DNA of 64,000 nt from Yamagishiella unicocca (Eukaryota > Chlorophyta > Chlorophyceae > Chlamydomonadales > Volvocaceae): assembly GCA_003116995.1 (NCBI GenBank), contig BDSL01000025.1, positions 186,001 through 250,000 of the forward strand, written 5' to 3'. The notes beneath the pieces were generated by a model. The model worked only from the letters and a program-made list of their open reading frames with translations, searched no databases and was not told where the DNA came from. Positions 1-8,575 of the stretch are shown piece by piece; position 1 is the stretch's first letter; every line of letters begins with the position of its first letter. The position numbers and the translations under genes are program-made.

Positions 1-2
1 CC

Positions 3-3000
3 GGGGGGCTCGGCGGCGACAGCGGCGGCGGCCCCCGCCAGCGGGCCGCTGAGGCGGTGCTTCAGGGCCGGCTGCAGGGGGTGGTGGACGAGGTGCTCAG
101 ATCGGATCTGCAGGTGGGTGGCACAAAGACCCGGGGGACCTGCATGTGGGGGTGGGGGTGGGTGGGGGGATTTATGAAAGAAATCCGCGAGCCCATGGCC
201 GACAAACCGGGTTGGGGGTGGCGTGAAAACCGGTGACACGGAAACGACCAGATGGTGGGCGCATGGTCGGCGGACAGCGAGGATGTAGGCGCATGCTGGA
301 GCATTGGGACGGACCGGGTTGGGGGGGGCGAGGAAGGGGGGAAGGAGGAGAAACCCGTTGCGAAGTGAAACCAGAGTGAAATAAAATGCTGGCTGGAGGA
401 ACGTTTGGAGGATAGGGTTTAGGGTTTTTAAGCGGTGGTGGGTGGATGGGAGGGACGGGCAAGGATTGGGGGTTGCAAGGATTGGCAGGGGGGCCGTCAG
501 GGCAGCGAGCTGGGCGCATCTAGTTCAAGAGGGCGGCCGCGATGGCGCTGGCGGCGCCTAGGGCCTTATGGGCACGGAGCGGGTTCTTCGCGTCTCCTGG
601 CACGAAGCTCAAGCGCGGCTGAAGGCCAGAGGGCGGAAGTCTTCTTAAGTGTCCAGCTGGGCGGTGTCTGGGGGGGCGTCCCTGCGCCTGCAGCGATGGC
701 GCCCCTTCCTACCTGCCCCTGACACTTAAGGCAGGGGGGCGCCTGGCTGCGTGCGGGGCTGGAGCACAGCAGCCTGCATCCCCCCACCACAACCTGGCCG
801 CGATGAGCACTGCCCTGGGGTCATCACGTGCGGACACAACCGTCACAACTACTAAACTGCCGCAACTGCCCGCCCCCCCGCCGTACCCTGGTCCCGGTGT
901 CAGGGCTCCACCGTGAACCCGCTGCTGGTGGGTCGGGCCATGTGGCTGGCGGCCAGGTTGCAGCCGGTGCTGAGGCCGGACCAGCGGCCCCCGCTGCTGG
1001 CGGCGGCGGCGGCGGGGCTCAACAGCGGCCTGCCCCCGCCGGTGAAGATAGGTGGGGGCGGCGCAACATGGGGGGGAGGGGGAGGCATGGGGGGGGGCCG
1101 CTGGCGGGCTTGGCTGCACGGAAGGGAAGGCGGGGAGGGCGGGGAAGGCGGAGTTAACGGGGCGGCTGCCTCACGGTGGACCGCGGGTGCTTTTTGGGTG
1201 TGTGTGGAGGGGAGGTGGGCCGCAAGGAAAACCCGTGTACGAAAGGAAAACCGTTTAGGACAGGAGGGGAGGTTGGCGGGAGAGGCGTACAGGGCGACGA
1301 GGGGCCCCGTTTGCGGGGTGGGGCCGCGGTAGGGGCAGCGGGGGGCTGCGTTGTTGGGCCGGAGCAGCGGGGATCCACCCCTGCCCTCCCTCACCAACCC
1401 AAACGTTGGTGGACAACAGCAGATTTCCACCAGACGCATGAAATCGCCTCCCCTCGCCCCTTCGACCCGTCCCCCCGTTCCTTCGAACCCCCCCCCCCCC
1501 AAACCCCTCCTCGTCGAGTAACCGGGTCTTTTCGCCCCCCCCAAACCCCTCCCAGGCGCCTGCCGCGCCCTCGCCAGCCTCGCCCCCCGCGTACCCGTTG
1601 CCGTACTGAGCCCGCTGGCCGAGTCGCTGTACGGCGGGTTGCTGGCGCTGCTGGCGGCCAGCAGCGAGGACGCGCTGAACCTGGTGCTGGAGAGCATGGT
1701 GCCGCTCATCAAGGTGTGTATGGGTGGGGGGGGGGGGCGTGAAAACCCGGGGGGGGGGCGTGAAAACCGTTGACACGAAAATGACAGGATAGGTGGCGCA
1801 TGGTCGGCGGTCGGGTGGGGGAGGGGTTGGGGACGGGGGAAAGGGGGGGTCGAGAAGACCCGGTAACACGGCATAGGAGAGGATGACAGAAAACTAGGCG
1901 GCGCATGGTTTTGGGACACGCATTTGAGTGCGCATGCCGGAGAACTTGTGTTAACGTTTGGTGAAACTGTGGATGCGACTCGTCGACGTCGTGCTGGGGG
2001 AAAAGCAACAAACTACCAGCCGAGCTTGCGTTATCATTTGGGGCGCATATGGGAGGCTCATCAGGAGAGTCGCACGTGGGAGGAGGGGCATGGAGATGTG
2101 CTACTTGATGCGTACATGGTCTGGATGCCTGGCTCTCGTGCCGTGCTGTCAGGCGCCGCCAGGCAAGTAGCACCCCTCCCCCGGCCTACCTCCCCCCGCA
2201 AGTCACCGCCCCTTCCCTCCCCCCCTCCGCCCTCTCCCCTGCCCCCTCCCCCCCTCCGCCCCCTCCCCCGCAGGCCGACCCCTCCGCCGCAGCGCGAGCC
2301 CTGCCGGCGCTGTCCACGCCGCTGTTGCAGGTGTGTGTATGTGGTGGGGGGGCATAAAACCGTTTACGTGATAGGGACAGGATAGTTGGCGCATGGTCGT
2401 CGGACGCCGATTGTGTGTGTGGAGGGGGGGCGGGGACGGACGGCCGCCGGGTTTGCGCCACAAGGCCCACGAGGCAGGAATCATACCTTGATGATGTGTG
2501 GGTTCAAGGGCTTCCCCCTGTAACCCCCTCTCTGCCCCCCTTCTCCGGCCCCCCTTCTCCGCCCCCTTGCTACCTCCGTTTCTGTCCTCCGTTTCCTATG
2601 TCGTGTAACCGGGTCTTCTCGCCACCCCTCGTCCCCGCCTGCCACCCCCCGGCCGTGGATTCGCGGATTATCCTTTACCCCCTGCCCCTCCCCCCCCTCC
2701 CCCCTCTCCCCCAACCCAGTTCTCCAGCATGCATCTCAAAACTTCTGTTTCAAACGGTTTTTTCGGACATCCACGGGTTTCCCTCGAACCCTCCCCCTCT
2801 CCCCCTGCCCCCCCCCCCCCAGGTGTGGTCCCGCTACGTCGCCGACCCGCTGGTGAACGAGAGCGCCCTGGAGGTGCTGGCGGCTCTGGCCCGGGTGCCG
2901 CAGTGCCTGGCGCAGCTGGCGCAGCAGGTGGTGCCGGTGGTCAGCGGAGTGGTACGGCAGCCGACAGAGCAGGTGGGACAGGGGGGGGACTTCGGGGGAA

Positions 3001-6000
3001 GTGAGTGGGAGGGCAGGGGGCAGGGGTGGGAGAGGAGGCGGGAGAGGTTGGCTGGGGGGAGCATCTGCTGGTTTCAGAGGGGCTTCATGTGCATCTAGAT
3101 GTTGGGCGGAGGAGCAGAGGCATCTGCGTGTGTCAGGGGGCTTGTGTCAGGGGGGCTTTGTATCGGGGGGTTTTGTGTTGGGGGGGTTTGTGTCGGGGGA
3201 TTACAGGAACGCGCATGGGTGGGCGCGTGCGGAGCAAAGGGTGGCGGGTACGTGTGTTGGCGGCTGCTGGCACCGGCAGTGCATGGATCAACGGGTGGCT
3301 TAAGGGCTGCCTGTACGACTCCATCCGCATCGACCCTCCGCGCCCATCAGCCCTCCACCGCGTCGCTTCACCACCCGACCCCCCCATACACTGCCCCACC
3401 CCACACACTGCCCCACCCCCCTGCACAGCCCAACGGTCTGGTGGAGGGCTGCCTGGACCTGCTGGCCAAGCTGGTGCGGCCGGGGCAGCGCGACGTGGCG
3501 GCGGCAGTAGCAGCCAGCTGCTGCGGCCCGCTGCTGGCGCTGCTGCCGGGGGGCGAGCAGGCGGGCGCGGATGACAGCAGCGGGGCCCTCACACACGGTG
3601 CCACGGAGCTGCTGGTGGAGCTGGTGAGGGGGGCCGCGGGGGGGGGGAGATGAGGGGATGAGGGTGTTCTGGGGAGGCGGCATAAAGACCGATTACATGT
3701 GTTCTGGGGGGAGGTGGGGCGTGAGGTTGGCGGGTATTGGGGTTTGCGTGTGGGCTGTGGGTTGCGTGTCTCGCTCCTTCATCGCTTGGACACGACCCAC
3801 GGGTCATCGCCAACCGTGTGCCGTCCTGTTTCTTCCGTGTACCCAATACAAACCCACCCCCCCGCCCTCCCCCCCCCGTCCCCCCTGCCTTCCCTCGCGT
3901 CCCGCTCCTGCCCGCCCCGCACCCACCTTTGTCCCCCTTACCGCTTATTTTCTCGTCAGTCTCTGTCGCTTCACCTTCGCCACCAGATACCATCACCCCC
4001 CCCCTTCCCCCCCCCCTGCTGCCGCTCCCCAGCTCCGAGCCGGCCGCGAGGACTTCCTCTCCTGGGCCGCTGCCTCCCTGCCGCCCCCCGCCGCCCCCCC
4101 CTCGCCCTCCTCCTCCCCCTCCGCCCCCGCCTCCTCCCCCCCCGCCTCCTCCCCCCCCGACGCCGTCTTCGCCGCCCTCCTCTCCGCCACGCTCCGCCTC
4201 CTGGACCCCTCCGCCGACGAGTACCGCACCTGCCTCGCCGGCGACCTGGCGGCTGCTCTGGTGCGCTGCCTGCCCTCGCGGGCGGCGGTGCAGCCCGCGC
4301 TGGGGGAGCTGCTGGAGGGCTGCTGCCGCAAGCTGGCCGCCAGCAACCTGGCGCCGCTGGTGGGGGGGCTGCTGGCGGCGCTTGGGCACATGGCGCTGGC
4401 GGGCGGCGCTGCGGGCTGGGTGCAGGCACTGGATGCCGTGAGGGTGGTGCCGCCAGGTGGGGGCAGCGGGGAGGGGGGGGGGTGCAGAAAAGAACCGTTG
4501 ACTCGACATTTGGGGGGGGGGAACACTCGCGTACGCGACATGGGAGAACCGGGGGGGAGGGGAAAGAGTCGAGTGTCGTCTTAAGCGGTGCGCCGCGAGG
4601 ATTTACAAACCGCACAAATCGTAGTAGCAGAGGTTCCACAAACCGCCGCGAGGATCCAAATTCCGCCGCCACGATCCGAGAAACGCACAAACCGTAGTAA
4701 CAGAGGATCCACAAACCGCCGGCGAGGGTTCAAAAACCGCACAAGCCGTAGTAGCAGAGAATGCAAACAGGCTTTCCCGTGCAGGACCAGGACCACACCC
4801 ATACCCGTGCGTGTCCAACACCGCACCAACCCCTGATCGAATCCCTCCGAAACCCAACTGCCTCCCGCCCCCTCCCCCGGCTCCGGAACCCCCCCTCCTC
4901 CGGCTCCCCCCTCCCTCCCGCAGGCGGCGGTGCCCCCCTCAGCGGCCTCCAGGCGGTGCTGCCGGTCCTGCTGGAGCGGCACGGTGACGTGAGGGGGCGG
5001 GTGGCCACCCGCAGCTGCTGCATGACGCTGCTGGAGGTGCTGCGCAGCCGCCACCCGCTGCTCATGACCATCACGGTGGGGGTGGGAGGGTTACAGAAAC
5101 GATGTGTGTGTGGGGGGGGGAGGGCTGGGGCCGGGGGGGCAGCTTGGGAACATGTACTTGCCGCTTGGGGTGGGTATGAGAGGAGACCGGTGGGTCGGCA
5201 CCGAAAAGTAAAACAGCTTTGGAAGCGTTTGGGATGTAGGGGTTTTGGAGCGAGGTCGGGTAGCAAGTACGTGTTAAGGAGCGAGGTCGGGAGCTGGTAG
5301 CCTGGCGAGGAGCCACATCTCTACCACCTTAGCTGTGTGATCCTTCATTCCTTCTGATCCCGATTGGCACCCCAACCCACCCCAACCCAAACCCCCAAAC
5401 CCCCAAACCCCCAAACCCCCAAACCCACTTCACCGTAGGTCCGGGGCAAGCGGCAGGATCTGGCCGGGGGGGTGCGCACTCGGCGTCAGGCGGCGGCGGC
5501 GGGCGGCGAGCAGTGGACTGCTGTGCCTGCAGCCGTCAAGATGACGGCGGTGGTGGCGGAGCTCATGGTGGACCAGCCGTGGGTGGACGAGGGGGACGAG
5601 GACGACACCAGCGGCGACGATGACGACGACGACGACGAGGGGGGGGAGGACGGCGAGGATGACCTGTACGACGGCGAGGACGGCGACGAGGACGAGGAGC
5701 TCGAGGTGGGTGGGCGGGTGTGGTTTCGGAGCATTTGATCCGTGTACGTACATGGATATGTGTGATGCTCCTTTGGTGGGGGCATAAAGACCCGGTTGCA
5801 CGACATATGGTCATTTACGGGAGGGGGGGTTATAAGAGAATCCCCCGGGGGGTGTATAAAATCCCCCGGGGGGTGTATAAAAACCGTTTTACGCAACGGG
5901 ACAGGATAGCGGGGGGGGGTTACGGTGATAGCGGTTCAGCCAGGGTTGCTCAGGTGGCAGCCAAGCGAAGTGATGAGCTCCGCGGTGGGGAAGAGAAGTA

Positions 6001-7142
6001 GGGGCCTGGCAGGTGGAGGGTGGGGGGCGGCAGTAGGTCCGACTTGCCAGTAGGCGAGTGGACGGGGCACTGACCTGCCAATTACACAGCTGTCGTGGAC
6101 CGGAGAAGGGCGGGACTGGATGCATTTATGCATTTGGGTACGTGGCTCGCGATAGTGGGTGCTGTGTGTGTCGCTTATCACCGCATAATCCTCGTCAACC
6201 ATTCATGTACGCCCCACCACCACCACCACCGTCCGCCCCTCCTTACGTAATGCCACAGGACGGTGACGCAATGCACGCGGGCGCTGCTGGGCCCGGCGGC
6301 ATGGGCCTGGACCTCAGCCTGTGCGGCAAGGGGATAAACCAGCAGGAGGTGGGGGCGAGCCGCACCCCGGGGAGCGGCGAGAAGGACCGGGCGGGGTTTG
6401 CAAAAAGACCCCGGGGGGGCGGCGCTCAGAGGTGTTCTCCGGGGATCACACCTTGCAAGGGGAGGCGAAGCAGCGAAGCAGCGTAGCAGGGCAGCGCGGG
6501 GCTGAAGGTCGTGTCGGTGAAAGGCGGGTCACAGCTGCTGCCTCCCGATGTGGGTCCGGCCAGCGCACCGACCGTAGGGCCCAGCTGGCACCGCAGGGGG
6601 CTTATGCCTCCATCTGGGGTGACAGCTTGGTTTGGCGGCTTGAGCTCGCAGCATCCGGAGCCGAACTTGGATCTCTTTTACCGGTACTGTGTGTCTCCCT
6701 TACTAACGAACCTTTCGCCAACTTTTTCCCGTAATACTAACAAACCTTTTCGCCAACTCCGCACCCATATTCTTCTCCCACACCCCCTTCCCCTCGCTCT
6801 TCCCCCCCCCCGCGCGAGCAGCAAGCCTCACTGGACGCCCACATCGACCGCAGCCCCACCCTGCCGGCGGACTCGGCCATGGTGGCGGGGTACGGCGCTG
6901 ACGCGTACGGCAAGGACGAGCATCTGGACCCGCTGCTGGCCCTTGACCTGCGCGCTCACCTGCTGTCTGCGCTGCAGTCGCTGCAGCAGCAGCCCGACAC
7001 CGCCGCCTTCCTGGCAGCCGCGCTGGACCTGCTGCCGCCGAAGAAGCAGCAGCAGGCACTGGAGCTGCTGGCGGCGGCTGGCGGCGGCAGCGGGGGGGTA
7101 GCGGCGGCGGCGGTGGTGGCGGAGCCTCAGGACTCGCGGTGA
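3..7142 (+). CDS. IPO9: Importin-9-like nuclear transport receptor, 3' part (5' end outside window)
   Basis: Beta-karyopherins of the importin-9/Kap114 group carry core histones H2A-H2B and other basic cargo through the nuclear pore. Exons joined by phase: 3-113, 904-1051, 1556-1713, 2274-2330, 2823-2972, 3429-3623, 4033-4456, 4924-5075, 5439-5705, 6259-6348, 6822-7142 (stop TGA 7140-7142), together about 690 codons. All donors are GT and acceptors AG. Family-like stretches include NPLLVGRAMWLAARLQPVL (exon 2), EDALNLVLE (exon 3), LRAG at the start of exon 7, VRGKRQDLAGGVRTR and WTAVPAAVKM (exon 9), and DAYGKDEHLDPLLALDLRAHL near the C-terminus. Metazoan importin-9 is about 1040 residues, so roughly the C-terminal two thirds is seen. 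The donor at 4456 was chosen over an earlier GTGAGG because only it keeps the frame into the next exon. Exon 10 (6259-6348) is the least certain. The gene is convergent with the helicase gene that follows. Confidence 0.85.
219..274 (+). repeat. Dispersed intronic element, family 1
   Basis: This lies in the first visible intron of the importin gene. It reads GGCGTGAAAACCGGTGACACG, then GAAACGACCAGATGG, then GCGCATGGTCGGCGG. Further copies occur in other introns of both genes. Confidence 0.7.
1725..1910 (+). repeat. Dispersed intronic element, family 1 (two adjacent copies)
   Basis: It starts about 12 bp inside the intron that begins at 1714. A G run is followed by CGTGAAAACCGTTGACACG, AAAATGACAGGATAGGTGG and CGCATGGTCGGCGG. 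A second diverged copy from 1848 has AGACCCGGTAACACGGCAT, GGATGACAG and GGCGCATGG. Confidence 0.7.
2338..2411 (+). repeat. Dispersed intronic element, family 1
   Basis: The copy begins 8 bp after the donor at 2331 with GTGTATGTGG and a G run. CATAAAACCGTTTACGTGAT, AGGGACAGGATAG and TTGGCGCATGGTCGTCGGA follow. It shows the link between the G-run end of the element and a splice site. Confidence 0.7.
3129..3205 (+). repeat. G-rich minisatellite of about 20 bp
   Basis: Four or five units of the type TGTGTCAGGGGGGCTTTGT in the intron before importin exon 6. The G runs could form quadruplexes. Confidence 0.7.
4590..4766 (+). repeat. Three-copy tandem repeat in an importin intron
   Basis: Monomers of about 50-75 bp begin GCCGCGAGG (third copy GCCGGCGAGG). 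They share ACAAACCGCACAAATCGTAG, TAGCAGAGG and TTCCACAAACC blocks. It lies between exons ending at 4456 and starting at 4924. AT content is higher than in the surrounding intron. Confidence 0.75.
5175..5224 (+). repeat. Dispersed intronic element, family 2
   Basis: TATGAGAGGAGACCGGTGGG, then TCGGCACCGAAAAGTAAAAC. Similar copies lie in helicase-gene introns at 21472-21530 and 29035-29092, with an inverted copy at about 25559-25605. It sits about 100 bp inside the intron that starts at 5076. Confidence 0.7.
5370..5427 (+). repeat. CCCCCAAA microsatellite before a splice acceptor
   Basis: Six to seven near-perfect 8-bp units end 11 bp before the acceptor of the acidic exon at 5438. It resembles a C-rich telomere-like strand but is not the usual algal repeat, and it probably serves as the polypyrimidine tract. 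Confidence 0.8.
5439..5705 (+). other. Importin-9 exon with long acidic loop
   Basis: This 89-codon exon starts with the conserved VRGKRQDLAGGVRTRRQ segment and a WTAVPAAVK helix. It ends in about 40 residues that are almost all Asp, Glu and Gly (DEGDEDD, then a run of seven Asp, then DGEDGDEDEELE). Acidic insertions in this part of importin-9 are known to help wrap or release the basic histone dimer. That role here is inferred from family position. The preceding intron ends in a (CCCCCAAA)n tract directly before the acceptor. Confidence 0.8.
5839..5885 (+). repeat. Tandem palindromic repeat CCCCCGGGGGG-TGTATAAAA
   Basis: Two units of ATCCCCCGGGGGGTGTATAAA in tandem, with a partial third that continues into an AACCGTTTTACGC element core. 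Each unit contains a C5G5 palindrome. It lies in the importin intron after the acidic exon. Confidence 0.75.
6822..7142 (+). other. Importin-9 terminal exon
   Basis: The last coding exon contains the DAYGKDEHLDPLLALDL motif, which lines up with the conserved aspartate-rich plus DPLYQIDL-type C-terminal motif of importin-9. An amphipathic helix follows (LRAHLLSALQSLQQQ), then an Ala/Gly-rich tail that ends AEPQDSR. The tail is longer and more degenerate than in animals, which is common for algal proteins. An AATAAA hexamer occurs downstream near 7485, but no clear polyadenylation site can be named. Confidence 0.8.
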
Positions 7143-7989
7143 TGCGCACGGTAGCAATTCGGTGGCAGCGTTGTCGACGAGAGCCGGTCTGCCAGTAGGC
7201 GCCAGCCAGTATGTCATTGATACCATTGTTTAGGGCAGGTTCCATGGGTTCGTCCTGTTCGTTCGTATCTACGTTGTTTCGTTCGTACACTTGCTCCGGC
7301 GTGCTTGTTTGTTTGTTTGCCGTGCGGGAGAGCGAGGTCGTGCGGGCGGTGCGTGTGTGTGTGGGGGGGGAGGTCGAGGAAGACCCGTGGACCCGTGTGT
7401 GTGTGGGGGGGGGCATAGAGACCCGTTTACACGTGTGTGAGGGGGTGGGGCCTGTTTGCTGGTGCGCACATTTCACAATGGGGTGCAATAAAGGGTGAAA
7501 GGCAAAGGAGGCTGTGTGGTACTAGGTAGGTAGGGAGGGAGGGAGGTAGACCGAGCGGCACCCAACCCAACCGCTGCCCACAAACGCTGCCGGCTCGCCG
7601 CTGTGGCTGAATGCATGCCGGGGCGAGTACACTAGTTAGGGAGCAAGACATGCCGGTACCGACTGAAACGGTGCAGGCGGAGCTGATGAGGGGGTGACGA
7701 ACGAAGCGAGGGGCCGTGTCAGCGGGGCGAACGAACTCTTGTGATCGATCGCGATAGTGGGGCGCGCGGTGGCGGCTGGCTTGCCAGGTATGCATGCAGG
7801 TGGGATGGACGTGGTGGGAAGCTGAGATCACCCCTCGCCATCTCGCAGCAGCTGCAGCTGTGGAGGCGCGGTTTCCACGCGCGCTACGACGCCCCGAGGC
7901 AGTGGTGTTTGGGCGGCGGTGCCTGCACCGCAAGCCCTCGGGTGGGTGCCCCTGTGCTGTGATCTTGTTCCGTCCTTGACACAGACAAC

Positions 7990-8090
7990 AGCAGCTTGGC
8001 TTGCACATCTGGTTGGGACATGTTTATCAGCAGCTTGTCTTGCACATCTAGTTTGGCATGTTTAACATCTTGTTTGACTTGTTTAACAGC
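7990..8090. repeat. Degenerate short tandem repeat in the spacer
   Basis: Two diverged copies of about 45 bp carry AGCAGCTTG, TTGCACATCT, GTTTGG and CATGTTTA blocks in the same order. A partial third copy (CATCTTGTTTGACTTGTTTAAC) follows. It lies in the 3' UTR zone of the helicase gene. Confidence 0.6.
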
Positions 8091-8208
8091 GCCGTGCGAT
8101 CGGCCGATTCTGTGGAGCCTCCTCCCAGCATATCCCGCGCAACAGCCACTACGGTCAACCCGTACTCCACACACGTTCCGTCCTAATGTGTTGCTGAGCC
8201 TGGGTAGA

Positions 8209-8375
8209 CAGCCCTTCTCCTGTGTGGCACTTAAACCAAGTAAGCCCACGTCGACAAGCCATGCACAGCAGCAGCAAACATCAGATGAGCAGCTAGGTAG
8301 ACCTGCATTCTCTATGGCACTCGAACCAAGCAAGCCGCGACAACTTCTATGCATAGCAGCAGCCAAAATCGGACT
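8209..8375. repeat. Two-copy imperfect direct repeat of about 80-95 bp
   Basis: Both copies run GTAGAC, then TTCTC, then TGGCACT, AACCAAG, AAGCC, CGACAA, then ATGCACAGCAGCAG or ATGCATAGCAGCAG. They differ by many substitutions and small indels. Coding potential is not evident. Confidence 0.6.
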
Positions 8376-8406
8376 GATTCCTTTCATCCTTCCATCAATG
8401 CCAGTG

Positions 8407-8575
8407 TCAGCGGGCGCCCAGCTCCTGTAGGCTGGCCAGCACCGAGTCCGCACGGGCGTTGCCCTGATGCAGCTGGTAGCTGTTGCCTCCGATGACACTA
8501 CCGCACTCGGGGCAGTGGGAACGCTGATTCGCTAGGCCGCAGTTGCCAATAGTGTACGCGTGGCCGTTGGGGCAG
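8407..8575 (-). other. ZNFX1 exon 39: RZ-type zinc finger and stop
   Basis: The last exon encodes CPNGHAYTIGNCGLANQRSH followed by CPECGSVIGG, an almost textbook RZ finger as in RNF213 and ZNFX1. Candidate ligands are C2794, H2798, C2814 and C2817. A short amphipathic helix (ADSVLASLQELGAR) ends the protein. The donor GTAAGT at 9047-9042 and acceptor CAG at 8578-8576 are both canonical. In RNF213 this finger takes part in ubiquitin transfer; for ZNFX1 proteins the function is less clear. Confidence 0.93.

Larger units (their letters stand above)
7143..8406. other. Convergent intergenic spacer / two 3' UTRs
   Basis: The importin-9 stop (7142) and the helicase-gene stop (8407) face each other across 1.26 kb. 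The spacer holds one copy of the dispersed G-run element (about 7355-7445), a GTTT-rich stretch, and two sets of degenerate direct repeats (7990-8090 and 8209-8375). Reading frames of 140-200 codons cross it on both strands. They have no family features and run through the degenerate repeats, so I do not call a gene. Both 3' UTRs must end here. Confidence 0.7.

Noticed and set aside
409..430. Telomere-like TTTAGGG and, at 13303-13321, CCCTAAAA
   Set aside because: Only one to two units each, inside introns; chance or tiny interstitial remnants.
900..1919. Long minus-strand reading frame opposite the importin gene (339 codons)
   Set aside because: Pro/Arg-rich low complexity that crosses well-supported plus-strand exons and introns; typical shadow in GC-rich DNA.
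3589..4584. Reading frames of about 300 codons on both strands
   Set aside because: They run through an intron and the antisense of importin exon 7; composition is Gly/Arg/Pro repeats only.
7996..8430. 144-codon plus-strand frame in the convergent spacer
   Set aside because: Made of two degenerate direct repeats and overlapping the antisense of the final helicase exon; no family features.
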